Shown: positions 21,890 to 34,179 of the stretch, in pieces
How positions within the stretch are numbered: position 1 is the stretch's first letter
Layout of the letters: each line of letters opens with the position of its first letter
Source of the DNA: Posidonia oceanica
Lineage: Eukaryota > Streptophyta > Magnoliopsida > Alismatales > Posidoniaceae
NCBI GenBank assembly: GCA_037176725.1
Contig: JAZBRS010000050.1
Coordinates: 10,062,001-10,126,000 of the forward strand
Length of the DNA stretch: 64,000 nt
Reading direction: 5' to 3'
Position numbers and translations under genes: made by a program
Notes under the pieces: generated by a model
Databases searched by the model: none
Told to the model about the DNA's origin: nothing
What the model saw: only the letters and a program-made list of their open reading frames with translations

Positions 21890-24426
21890 ACTAGGTTACC
21901 TAGGAGCACTAGCTTAGGGATGTCTGATCAGGTGACTCCGTAGATCTGCATTTCATGTATTCCTGCACCTTGAATTTTATCGATTTTCTTGATTTTCTGC
22001 TTGTGGTGTTGAGGAGTGTCTTCGGCTCCGGCTCCAGCATCGGCGAGGACAATTCGTGAAGTACCACGTGGAACCAGGGAGTGATGGTCTGCTCGTTTGT
22101 TTAAGTAGACACTTACTCCTCTTTGGAAGGTATCTAGTGGTTGGACCTCGAGATCGCCGTATGGTTAGAGTTTTTTTGTGGGAGCTGTTGGGAGCGCAAG
22201 GCAGCATTCGCTCGAGTGGAGTGGTTCGCTTTAACTCTCCAATTCCGTGGAGCGTGGTGTTTGGTGCTATCCACTGGTTGGTGTTGATTAAGCACCGTGT
22301 GACCCTAAGGTGTGGTGGCAGTTGTTTCTGGGCAAGGCTCAATGCTGGCATGCAGGGTAGGAGACCCTGATGTGTTTATGGCCAGATGAGTCGTGTTGCC
22401 TGGAGGTGTGCACGTCTCTTGATGCTTCTGGATCGTGAGGTGTGGTGCTTTGATTCCTTTAAGGGGGTTAGGCACCTCACGATAGCCGATCAGAGGGCGT
22501 GTCTGCTTGGCCACCATCCGTTGCTGGGCAAAGTTGGGTGTTTGTTGTGGAGGGAGAGATGCAGTAGGCGACTGTCTCTTGTGTGACCTCCACTTTTGCT
22601 GTTGCTTGTTGCTGCTTGCTTTATTGTTGGTGTGGAGGATGTCTGAGGTTTCATCCTCCTGTTGTCGCATCTGGGCAAGCGTGAGGCTTCCCAGATGTGT
22701 GTGGTTGTGGTTGGGCGGTGTCGTGTTGTCGTGGGAGGGAGGGGTGCAACAGTTGTTTGCTCCTTGTGTGGCCTTCCACGATTGTGGATTTGTTTGCTTG
22801 GTTTGTTGTCTGTCATGTCTTGTCGGTCGTTTTGGTCGTCGTGTGTTTAGAAGATGTCTGCAGCTCTATCCTCCAGTTGTTGGTGTTTCTGGGTGAAGCG
22901 AGAGGTTTCCTAGGGGTTTGTTGCTGTCTTTGGGTGACTCGGTGAGTCCCCGGATGTGTTGTTGGTTTCTAGGTGACTGTGTGGGCCCCCAGATGTTTGT
23001 TGGTTGTCTCTAGGTGACAGTGTGGGTCCCCAGATGTATGTTGTTGTTTCTAGGTGACTTGGTGAGTCCCTAGATGTTGGGTGTCGTTTCCGGGTGGCTC
23101 TGATGGGTCCCCGGATGTGTGTGGTCGTTTCAGATACTCTGTTTGAGGACGGAATTATCTGGAAGGGGTTGCATGTGTGAGTCGTGTGTTGGTGCTGTGC
23201 AGTTGTGTCGCGCACTTTGTTTGTGGGTTTGGCCATGGGGTAGCATGGCTCTATGTAGCGTTGTTGTGTGTTGTTGGTTGTGTACTGCTTGGGGCGTTCT
23301 GTTGGGGATGCCCATTTGTTTTGTTGTTTGTTGGTGGGTCGGATGGCGTGATGTTGTTCGATCTGGAGGGATCTTTCCTCCATTGTTTTCCTTGGGTTTT
23401 CTGCGGCGGAGATGGAGCAAGTCGGTGAAGTTGGCTTCCGTCTCGCTGGTTGGCGCCGCTAGGCGAGCTGCTGAGCATGATTCCAGGTGTTTCCTCCAAG
23501 CAGTGATTTCCTAGTTCAGGTGAACTATTCTTGGGAATCTGATAGTGGAAATCTTCAAGATAGTGGCACTATGGGCAGGATTACCGGGAGGAGGAACAAC
23601 TCTTGTTGGTTTGGACCATGTGGTTGGGAGTTGCTTTGAGTTGGAGACTCCTTTGGGGGCGACTCCCGAATAGTCCTTACCACGGGTTGTAGTGGTTTCA
23701 CTGGAAACAATGATCCTTGTGGCCTTGGGTAAGGATAGGTTCCAGTTGCAATGAGGCAACGCGTTGTTTTGTGATTCTTGTCGGTCGGAGAATCGCAAAG
23801 GGAACTATCCGATCCACGTGATTTGTGCCGGCCACAGTAGGGGTTGTGCTCTGGATCTGGTGGAGTGGTAGTCTAGGAAGTAGTCCCTGGAGACAGATCG
23901 TGTCTGGTTTGCTGATCTGTTACGCACTCCAGATCCGCGGAGAGCTTTTGTGTATCTCAGTATGCTAGTTTTCTCTCGTGTGATGGTTTTGGAGGAGGAA
24001 TTTTAGGAGATAAGAGATGATACTGAGCACGTATTGTGAAGTTTGAATTGTTGCTGGCCTGATTGTGCATTAGAGTAGCACAGCAGATGCTGGTTGCACT
24101 TGGTCGTCCCTGTGTTTGCGTGTCTACCAGAGAGGCTTAGGATGTTCCGGACTCTGGGAGACACTGTTTGGGAGCTTGTGGGTGAAGATTTTGTGTCCTG
24201 AAGGGACATTCGTTCAGGATTTTGGCGGTTTCTAGACTTGAAGATAGCTGAGTCCTCGTTGTCGTTTTGGATTTTGGTGGGATGAGATGGTTGTGAGGCA
24301 TAGATTTCTCCTAACAATCCCGAGTTTTGGGCGGCACCGTTGTGCTGATTGTATGGATCCGTGGATTTGGCATCCTAATTTGGTACCCTTGGTCATTCGC
24401 CTTGAGAATTTCAAGGACGAAATTTC
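21890..24426 (+). other. Gene-less interior of the LARD-like element
   Basis: About 2.5 kb of G/T-rich DNA. The longest open frames (up to 157 residues, minus strand, 22,910-23,383) consist of low-complexity T/P/S/H-rich sequence created by composition and tandem repeats. I see no zinc knuckle, aspartic protease motif, RT YVDD-type motif or integrase motif. Confidence 0.65.
22916..23131. repeat. Five tandem units of about 44 bp inside the LARD-like element
   Basis: The unit contains TTTCTAGGTGACT followed by GGTGAGTCCCCAGATGT and a TTGTTG-rich spacer. Copies differ by a few bases each. Confidence 0.7.
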
Positions 24427-24442
24427 TTTAAAGTGGTTAGGA
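24427..24442 (+). other. Polypurine tract region
   Basis: TTTAAAGTGGTTAGGA directly precedes the 3' LTR, the position used to prime plus-strand synthesis. It is moderately purine-rich. Confidence 0.6.
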
Positions 24443-27400
24443 TGTAACATTCAGGTTTTTCTGAATCTAGCGAGTATGGTTAGTGCAGATTTCTGGCGTG
24501 GATTGCTGGCGCGAGGTGCATTATTCAGAGATTAGGTATTTTTGCAAGGATGACCTTGGAATTTCTGTTGGATATTAATTGGATAAGACTGGGATTTGGT
24601 AACCAGTAATGTTATGAGTTTTCATCTGTGGGCATGATGGATGGGTGTTTATTCCTCTCTATCTTAATTTTAGGAGGTTGTTTGAGATATTTGTAGTTTG
24701 TTGGAAGGAGGAGGAGGTTTGTGCAATTTCATGCGAAAAATTTGAATATAAGAGAGGAAGAATCCAGATGAGGAGGGAGCCTGAACGTGGAAGACTCGAG
24801 AAGATACTGAAGGGAGAGGGAGCAGTCGGAGAAAAGAGGAAGAAGAAGGCTGCTGCTGCTGATGCCTAGGTGGTGGAGGATGATTTCGAGGCCGACTTCC
24901 AGGGGTTCAAAGCAGATGAAGAAGAAGAGTGAAGAGGAAGGAGGATTGGCTGTAGGTTCCGGGTACGCACTCCTCTTTCTCTTCTTTGATTTAGATTTAG
25001 TGAAGTAAAGATAGGATTGTGTAGATTAGTATAGTTTGATGATGATGTAGTTATCAGATAATTTTTAGAGAATTTTAGTGAATTATTCAAGGATTTAATG
25101 GAATGTAAGTTACTGTGTGTGATGTGTGCCTCATGTTTCTGTGATTTTATAAGTTGAAATTGGTGTGTTGGATTCTTGAGATTTTCATTTCCAATGATAG
25201 ATATTACCTCATGCTACGACTTAGTAATTTTTTCTAGATTTGTGGTGGCCTGTGTGAGGTGTGGTGCAAGTTTTCATAGCAGAGGTGTTATGGACTCTCT
25301 GCTAGTTTTTCTTTCTGTATGCGGATCTGGCGAAGGTGCCAAGCGCGGGTTGCCAGCGAGAGATTCTGACGACACTAGGAGGTGGGATTCGCCGGTGCGT
25401 TTTATTGGCGGACTTTCCAAGCGTACCTGACGCTTGCTGGGCGCCAGTGGGCACCCCTGGGGTGCCCAGATGGTTTGTTTTGGCCTGGCATGGGCCAGGC
25501 CGGATCTAGGGAAGTATGCCTGTATCCTGTAGAGGCTTAAAATCTGTTTTGCTGATATAGGATGTATTGGTATTTTATAAAATACATTAGGGCAAGATGA
25601 TGATTAGGTAAATCATTAGAGACTAGTTAAGAAATGCCTAAAATGAATTAGCAAGATCGTACTCATGTTAGAGTTGGAATTAAAAGACTAAACAACCTAG
25701 AAATGCTATGGTTTTCCCTAACTGGTCTAGATGGACATTAGGGAGCATGATAATCATAGAGTTAGCCTTGGCACCAGGACTTAGTGTTCCGGGTGCAATT
25801 TGTGTGGGTGCTCGGTCTCGTAAGTACCTTGGGACTTCGGGATCGGTGCTTTGCTGTTGGTTGGTGTCTCCTGGGTAAATGATATGCCCAGAAGGTGCCA
25901 TTGTTTCTCTATTTGTCGTGTTTTGAAATGTGGTTCTGGGCTTGACAGTGGACCTGTTGAGGTTGTGTTTTGAGCTGTGATTTCAGCTCGTGGTTTGGTA
26001 TTGTGTTTTGAATTATTTTGAGTTGTCAATTAAGGATTTCAAAATGGTTTTCGAAAAGAGTTTTGAAAAGAAAATGCATGGGTTTGGCAAAGATTTTGGA
26101 AAGAGTTTTTCGATGTTTTCTGTTTGTGGCGGACCAAGATACTGAAGGGTCGTGTCGCCGGGACCAGGGGATGTGACGACATTCCTGGGTGGTCGGGCAC
26201 GTCGCTTAGGTTGAGGTCTTGAGACCAAGAGGCCAAGGCAAGTGTTCGTCGGATCTTGGAGGTATGATACTCCTTGATTGTCGTCCACGAGGCTGAGGCT
26301 GAGGTCCACGGGTCGAGGTACCAACTGGACTTGGAGGTATGACACTCCACTTGTTTCGGGTGCCAAAGACTCAGGGTACTAACTGTACATAGTGTATCGT
26401 GGCAGTGAACCCACGGGGTATGAGACCTCTAAGTAGTTGGACGTGATACCCTAGTTAGTACGGGTATCGAGACTACTTGGTGTAGACTGAGCCTGGGGGT
26501 GAGGAGCCCCAGGGGTTTGGAGCATTGAGTTAGGGCATTGCGATGTACCCTGTGGTGTTTGGCCAGAGCGGGTGGACACGTGCCCCGTTGTTGGTGGTGT
26601 CCTGCTAAGAGACAGGACAAGCTTTCCAATGTGTGGTTGGCCCTTTTGAGGCTTGTAGGCCGGGACAGCTCACTCCTCCACAGGGTAGTTGGTCGTGGCA
26701 GTACAGGGACACCGTGGTCGCGCCTCAGTGGACTGCTTATGGCTAGGTGTTGGTCGCTTGGGCCCGAGTGACGACACAGTTTGTTTGTGTGTGGTTGTTT
26801 GTTGCTTGTGGCTGTGCTTGTGGGGCGTAGGTCCTGTGCTAGTGAGGCGCTGTGGTTTTGCTAGGTAGTGTCTCAGCATTGGCTTTTGGTTTTAGTGATT
26901 ACTATGCTGTGTGTGTGTTCTGGATGCAATTGAGGGTATTCAGGCACGGTTGGTCGTCTAGTCCACACAGAGAGAGTGTGTGGGACTAGATTGTGTGGTT
27001 TTAGGCTTGATTTGGCAAGAGTGGCCATTTCAAGTGTGCATAATGATTTTGAAATGTGCATGCATTTGGTTTTTGAAAGGAAAAGAGAAAAGTGATTTAA
27101 AGGCATGTTTTTAGTGGTTTGCTTTGTGGACAATGTTGTATGCCCTGCTGTGGCATCCAGGAGAGATGCCTGTGGTTGTTTGCTTGTGGTGTGGTTGCGC
27201 CTGTTTCCTTGGCGTGGCTTGCCGAGTTGTTTGTGTGCCTAAGTGGGGTGTGTGCTGGGTGACCTATTGAGTGGTCACTCACGTGTGTTTTGTTTCTGTT
27301 TTTGGCAGGTGCATGATAGGAGCTGGAGTTGCTAGTACATATAGAAAAGGAGTCACTGCCACACATCAAGGGTTCTGGGTAAGTGAGTTATTTAAGTTTA

Positions 27401-27522
27401 TTTTATTTCTGCTTTATAGTATTTGTGAGAATTTAATTCTGTTGTTCATGAATGCTAGTGTATATATATAAAAGAAAATGGTAGCTTGGTTGAGAGGTAA
27501 CAACTTGTGACGGGTCGTTACA
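24443..27522 (+). repeat. 3' LTR of the LARD-like element
   Basis: Matches the 5' LTR over its whole length with only scattered changes. The block 24,593-24,900 is identical to its partner except for one base at the right edge. Confidence 0.88.
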
Positions 27523-27527
27523 GATAT
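27523..27527. other. Target-site duplication GATAT (right)
   Basis: Directly follows the 3' LTR end; pairs with 18,809-18,813. Confidence 0.9.
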
Positions 27528-28036
27528 AGATTACTTGACCAAGCATGTGCGATGCACGAACTATATATTTCTTTATAAACATATGCTAATGTTTTTTATT
27601 AGAAAAGATTACTTAAAATAAATGTTCAAATTTTTTTATATAAGTGATTTTAAAATATAAAAATACACAAAGAGCACATAAATGTCATGTGTAAACACAA
27701 AATGAATGGAAATAATATGAGTATTTGGTTAAAGACAATTCTACTTAAATTATCATGAATATATATAAATGAAGAATGAGACATTACAATTTTGGCAGTA
27801 ATGTGAAGAGGTGGAGAAGATAACTTCTATATTCCATTAGAATTAAGAATAAAAGAGGATTACAAAAATTAGTAGCAGTCTCTTTGTAAATTATCATATT
27901 CACTTGGAAAATTGATGATTTCCAAGGTACCTTTTTTAGCACTTCTTTAAAAGAAGACCGAGAAATTAGGAAATGTAACAATTATATTTCGTCGGAAGTT
28001 GATGAGACATGTAATTGTACATATGGAATTTAGTAA
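27528..28036. other. AT-rich DNA, continuation of the pre-insertion locus
   Basis: Begins AGATTACTTGACC and includes GTGCGATGCACG near 27,547, a small palindrome often seen near the ends of plant interspersed repeats. No gene. Confidence 0.4.
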
Positions 28037-28040
28037 TGAT

Positions 28041-28264
28041 CTCTAGACCCATCCCTACTTAAGATAAGTAGGATTCTTAATCTTAACCATCCATCTTCAT
28101 CTCAGTAATTACCATTTAAATGACAATAATTTAAAAGAATTTCATTAAATAAGGAGGTAGTTATGGTAATCATCTTTTCCATCAGATCTAACATAAGATG
28201 CAAATCCAATGGTTGATAGATTTAGAGTCCTACTTATCTTAAGTAGAGACAGACTCTATCAGAA
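28041..28264. mobile_element. Foldback MITE (about 225 bp)
   Basis: The left arm (28,041-28,096) and right arm (28,209-28,264) are inverted copies. Both contain CTACTTAAGATAAGTAGGA and continue with similar A/T-rich sequence, about 55 bp per arm. There is no coding capacity. Confidence 0.65.
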
Positions 28265-28268
28265 AATT

Positions 28269-28271
<3 letters not shown>

Positions 28272-28328
<57 letters not shown>
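28272..28328. repeat. TA microsatellite, 57 bp
   Basis: Uninterrupted alternating AT immediately right of the foldback MITE. Confidence 0.95.
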
Positions 28329-28331
<3 letters not shown>

Positions 28332-28375
28332 ATGATCTAGTAGAGTCCTGCCCTACTTAAGCTAATTGAGGCCCA
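28329..28375. repeat. Third copy of the MITE arm
   Basis: GTAATGATCTAGTAGAGTCC and CCCTACTTAAG repeat the left border of the MITE at 28,032-28,064 in the same orientation, on the far side of the TA tract. It is a truncated second copy. Confidence 0.55.
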
Positions 28376-28801
28376 AATTAAGACTGTCCAATATAAATCA
28401 ACTAAATACATCTAAACCATTCTTTTCAAAAAAGGGAAGATATTAGAATAGCTCTATTTACAAAAATCACGACGTTCCGTCGTTAAAGCAGACGTGGGAT
28501 TCCATATCCTCGTAAAACTCGAGTAAAAAAGGGCATTAATTCGGTTTTTACTTTTTACACCCTCTCTCTTACTTTCCTTTTTACTCCATCTTACCTCATT
28601 TCATCCATCGTCTTTCGCCATCCCTCTTTCCTTATACAAACGATTCGGCGAAGAGATCAACACCGTCCTCTTCCTCTCCGACGACATACAACGTCGTCTT
28701 CGCCGTCACTCTTCCCTGCGACGAAGGATCGACAACGACAGTACCTCTGTCCTCTTCCCTTTGACACGAGCATTCGAAACAGGAAACACTTTTCATAAAC
28801 A

Positions 28802-31800
28802 ATGGAGAAAAATATATCAAAAATGCCCGTCACCCCTCGCCATCGAAGCAGAAGATCCGTCGACGACAGCCAGAATGTAACAGGTACGATGGAAGGTAAC
28901 CATTTTTTTCCTATAACTATAATACGTATTAAACAAGTAAATCAGTGATCTCGTAAAAAATCCCTTCATTTGCATGTAGATTTCTCATTCTTTGCAAACT
29001 ATTCATAGTTTTGATTACAAAGCTTGAATAATAAATTGTCAATAAATCTATGTATAAAATAATAAGTAAATAATTGTTATATAAAGTCATTGAGTACAAA
29101 AAATTTCAGTAAATCTATGTATATAATAATCAGTAAATAACTGTTATAACTTCAACACAAATAGTCATTGAGTACAAAAATTTTCAGTTATTTAAAGTAA
29201 TTGTATATTTTCAGTAAATAAACAATATATACATGAAACACATAAAAAAAATAATCCATAAATAATGGATGAACAAACTCATTTTCAAAGACGATGAGTA
29301 ACGTCTCCCATCTTTACATTAAAAAATAACTTCATTGTAAAAATACTTTGTAAAACATAGATCTTGAAGTTTTACAATAATAAAGTTGAAAGTGTATCAG
29401 CCAAGACAATTCTCAACCCAGTAACTAAAAAATCAGTAAAATTAATACAAATAGTTGAAAGCGTAATAACTGAAAAAACTAAAATTTGGAATCTAATCAT
29501 ACAAGCTTTGTCGAGTATTTTATTACCCATATTAATAAGTTATAAGTTAAATTATATTTCTTTTTTTCCATATATATATAACAACATCAATGAATGATGT
29601 CTTTAAAATAATTACATATTTATGTAATAGCAATCATAAGTGTAGATGAAGAATAGATTAAATTAAGTAGTGTGGAACGTTACTATTGAAACCATAATAA
29701 CTGAAATAGGTAAATTCAATATACAAACTGAAAAATAAAGACTAACACGTTTATGATTCTTATCTTAAAAATAGTCTCAATTGTCAATCCAACATTCAGT
29801 CTTGGATTGACACAAGAATCAATCCAACCATCAGAAAATACGGAAGGTAAACATTTCTTTCTAGTAAATCTCATTGAATTACATTTACAACTATTTACAG
29901 TAAAATCATAGTTATTAACATAATATAAGAAACGAAAGGACCAAGTCATTCCCAAAAAGAGACATCCTTGCGGTTCAAGAAATTGGCATAAAAAAGACCT
30001 TCAAGTATGCATACAGAGGAGAAGGATAAAGCATTAGAAAGTCACTAATCACAATTGACAGACTGAATAATAATTTTGTTTGTAATTACTGAATAAATAA
30101 AGCATTACTGAGACTAAGATGTTACACTTATTACCTCTTGATTCAGAATTCATTGAGTTTACAATCCAAAGAGGAAGGATCCAGGAGAACACGATGGTAA
30201 GAACAAATCTCCACGAAAAAAGAAGATGTGAATATTATAATCTTATTTACGTTCTTTACATATTTGTAAACCATGTCATTCTAATAACATTGCATTCATA
30301 TACTTTCTGTAATTTGTTAGATACATATAGCGTAGAAATAATGTTACAAACAATACTTTATCACATATTTCTTAAATTTTATGATTGCAGCACATTGTTG
30401 GGTTCAACATAGATGTTTCCCCAAATGGTGTAGAGATTCAGTCCGAGGTCTTAACCTAAATCAAGAACATGTCGACTGCATTGTAAGGACTCCTTTTGGT
30501 CATTTCCTAAATTTTCCCTTTATGTATGTAGACAACCAATTACTTGATGATCTGTGCATGTCATATTTAAGGAATGAGACTTTTAGGATAGGTGGTGTAG
30601 CAGTTCAGCTCATCACAGAAAACATTGTGCAAGTATTGGGAGTTTCAAATGGTCAAGTTAAGATAAAATCAAAAGATGACAAGATAGAAGAAGGAAACAA
30701 TTTCAAGAAGATGATCTTGCAGCAAAAATAAAAAAACTTATTGAAGACGGAAATAACAACACTAGTGATATAGTCAAGTTATGGATTTTACTGTTATTTG
30801 CCACATTGTTACTTCCACAATCTTGTTACACATTGAGCTTGAATCTGATCGGGTATATTGAGGATGGAGGAGCCCTAGATAACTACAATTGGGCTGAAAC
30901 AATTCTGAAAAAGATTTTTACGAATATGAGTAGATATTTTGTGGTTGTGAGAAGGAGTCCAATTATTTAACTGGATGTACAATGGCACTTTGCGTGAGTC
31001 TCAATTCACTCTAATCTTTTACATTCCTTTTTCATCAGGAAATGCTATTCTATTAACATTATTTCCCATATACTGTGTTTTTTTATAGGTTTGGGTGTGG
31101 GAAATCATGGGTATGTGTATTTCTAACCAACCTTTTAAAAGGCCATTAATAAAGAGATGGACGCAAGACAAAAGGCGTTGTATATATAGACTAGCTCAAG
31201 TAAGTTTTACATATCAGTTTTACTGGAATAAATATTACTAGAATCAATTTTACTGAATCTAATCTATGAATTTATGAAATCAATACAGTTACAACAAATG
31301 TCTAACATTCTGAATAACACTATACAGATGTATGAACTTGTAAACATTTTCATATAGTAATTGGGATTTATAATGTAGGTTACAGCATTGGTAAATGGAT
31401 CACTGATTAGTAATATTATTACCAGTCCTATAGAAAACTACGAGACTAGAGAAACATCAACATATTCTTCTGTGAATACTGAATTTTTTTTTGAGATGAA
31501 AAATAAAATTGCTAATTTGGAAACCAAACATAGAATGACTGAAGAGTCAATGATGGAAAAGGACAATAAAATCCAAAAATTGGATGATCAGTTAAAGGAA
31601 AAGAACAAAGAAAATGATCATTTGATCTTGCAAAATGAGAAGCTCCTACAAAGAAACAAAGAATTGGAAATACAAGAAGAAATCCTAAAAAATTATGCTG
31701 AAAAAGATTCTATGCCAATTGGATATGAAGAGTGCTTAGCCATACAACCATTTGTGTTTGAAAAAAATGTAGTTACAGACAAGGAGCCAACTGTTGAGAA

Positions 31801-33204
31801 TTTAGAAAAAGAAAAAAAGCAACAGAGTTAAAGTCAACAAAAGAATGGTAACAAGTTCAAAGCCACCAAACGACACAAAAAAGAAGGTAATCATTCAACT
31901 TGTACACCTAGATAACTATAACATTAATAATTTATAGAAAAATTATTATTCTTATTTGCAGCAAACTAGGAAAAAATGACAGATTGCTACAAAGGTATCT
32001 TAGGATCTGATGATATCAGCTTGGTGGAGTACTTTACTTCTCATGTTAAAAAGTTGTAAGTTCGTATTTATTGATTTTTCTTTCCATAAGTATAACAACA
32101 AGAATGAATGTTGTTTTTTCAGTAATTACATATTTATTTAATAACAATCATACATATTGATATGTGTATGTTATCTTCTCTATAGTGGGAAGAACTACTT
32201 CGACGTTGGATATGACACTGTTATGGGGAATGATATAAAGAAACTACTGTTTGAGCAAGCAATACAAGGATCGGTACGTATAAATACATAATGAGTTATT
32301 TAAAAAAATTTAAATGACATATTGCTAATGGACTCTTCATTTAGGTGATAAATTGTTATTTGAGTGGAATAGTAGACAAAAAGATAATGACATCACCTGC
32401 ATTGAAAGACCTAACCAGATTTGTGATGTCATATATCACCGTAAGTAGACAATTAAAATTAGTAATTACTAGATTGCGTTCTATTAATTATGATCACATT
32501 TCAGTAATTACTTTTTCATAAGTCACTGTTACATTCAGTAAATTACTGAAGATAACTTGATTTTTTTCTAAACTATTATCAGGATAAATACATCAATGAT
32601 CCATACTCAGTTCCCCTAAAAGAGTGGGAACAAGTAGATAAAGAAATGAATGTACTTCAAGAAGACATAAGAAAGGTGGACCATTGGTTGTTTCCACTCC
32701 ACTCAGGTACTCATTGGCATTTATTGGATGTAGACATCTCCAACAAAGTCTTCAAGTCATACAACTCAATAAAACGCAAAAGAAAGCACGACATTGAAGT
32801 GAGAAGATGGGTAAGCAAAATAGTCCTTCATTAAATGTTAGTACAAGAAACAAGTATGTAATCAGTATTATTGTATATACCATAACTGAAATATATAATT
32901 GCAATTTCCATTTTACACTAACAAACTTCAAACTATGATATATACACAGGTTATATAGGTGAAGGTGTTCTTCCAGAGATCAAAGTATCCTATCATGGAC
33001 ATTGACAACTGGTATCTTACATTCGTTTTTGATTACCCTCAGCAAGCTCCAGAAAGTCTAGACTATGGCATGTTTCTGCTGAAAGCATGTGAGTGTATTG
33101 CCTTAAAAAAGCCATTTACATTTAGTCAATCAGACATGCCCAGACTACGAATAGAGATGGCTGTAGAAATATTGAAGAAGACAGGAATTGAAGAAGAGGA
33201 TTGA
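28802..33204 (+). pseudogene. Ulp1-type cysteine protease gene of a MULE, inactivated
   Basis: Ulp1-family enzymes cut SUMO from proteins; the transposon-borne versions have no settled role. A basic first exon begins at 28,802 (MEKNISKM). A segment at about 30,390-30,731 (TPFGHFLNFPF, LLDDL, VLGVSNGQ) matches the N-terminal region of transposon Ulp1 genes, and a coiled-coil segment lies at 31,388-31,831. Short exons follow near 31,980-32,056, 32,186-32,274 and 32,345-32,440, and 32,583-32,809 holds the catalytic His (SGTHWHLLDVD). The last part (32,950-33,204) has FDYPQQAPESLDYGMFLL, where family members have Cys after the Asp; here it is Tyr (DYG). A TAG also follows the last acceptor. Both point to a dead enzyme. 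Exon borders are partly inferred. Confidence 0.6.
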
Positions 33205-33289
33205 CAATGACAGAATATTATCAATTAGAGTTTAACATAATTTATTACTTGTCTACTGAACTAATCATTTTGGACATTATTAGTTTACA

Positions 33290-33600
33290 GTACATTGACT
33301 AACATTACTGAATTAGAGGCATCACTTGAATTACCATAGAGTGTAAATGAATGTTAACATAGTATCTTTCCTTATTTGTTTATGGATTTTGGACACTATG
33401 GCTAAGAATGTATTGATTATTTCTTGATATATTTACAACTATTCATCCTACTATTACTGAATTGGATGCATCATTTGAATTAGCATGATGTGTAAATGAT
33501 TGTTAACATCACTAAATTGGAGAGATCATTCCAATTACCAGACTATAATTGAATGTTAACATAGTTTCTCCCATTAACTGTTCAGTGATTTTACGTTAGA
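33290..33600. repeat. Tandem AT-rich units of about 150 bp
   Basis: The pattern TTACTGAATT(A/G)GA(G/T)GCATCA(C/T)TTGAATTA...GTGTAAATGA(A/T)TGTTAACAT occurs at about 33,304 and 33,461, with a third partial copy near 33,510. It lies between the Ulp1-like gene and the transposase tail. Confidence 0.55.
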
Positions 33601-34179
33601 AATGTTATCTATAGAAACTATTTATATGAATTGTTGGAATCATTTGAATTGGAGTATTTCCCTTAAGTGATTTTTGTACAGATTTATGAAAACATGTTAA
33701 TTACTTATCGTCTCTAAAATGTTACATACATTGGCTTATAATGCATTGGTTTATGCTTGGTTGCATTAACATATAATAACCTAATAATAGTAGAATGTTG
33801 TGTGTTATATATAATATTTGTATGTACTGAATTTGAGTAGCATACACAATAAAATTCAATGATTGATAAATTCCATTTTTTAAATTCAATAATTGATTAA
33901 TCAACAAGTTCTTCTGTCCAATAAACTGATGTTGCGTACATACACATTCATTTCAGAGTAATGTACAATAGTATAATTATATCATCATGTAGACAAAAAA
34001 TACATGCTATGCTATAATTATCTTCAAATAGTATAAAACTTAATTTACAAAAAATGTCTACAAAAACAACTATGAATAAAGTATTGGAGTACTTAAAGTT
34101 TGTTTGAAATAAATGAAACTAATTAGAATGTTGCAAATCACTATTATCCGTCCATGAGCCATTGCTTGTGCCTTCTTCT

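Larger units (their letters stand above)
18814..27522 (+). mobile_element. Complete non-autonomous LTR retrotransposon (LARD-like), Del/Tekay-related
   Basis: Two LTRs of 3,061 and 3,080 bp, both starting TGTAACATT and ending GTCGTTACA, enclose 2,568 bp. A perfect 5-bp target duplication (GATAT) fixes the borders. A primer-binding site follows the 5' LTR and a purine-rich tract precedes the 3' LTR. The interior shows no gag, protease, RT, RNase H or integrase motif in any frame; it is G/T-rich with a short tandem repeat. The last internal bases (CAAGGACGAAATTTCTTTAA) match the end of pol in Del/Tekay elements, which points to the likely helper lineage. Large LTR elements without genes are called LARDs and must borrow all enzymes. 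Confidence 0.85.

Noticed and set aside
22305..23514. Long minus- and plus-strand open frames in the LARD-like element
   Set aside because: G/T-rich composition keeps several frames open at once; no motif of any retroelement protein.
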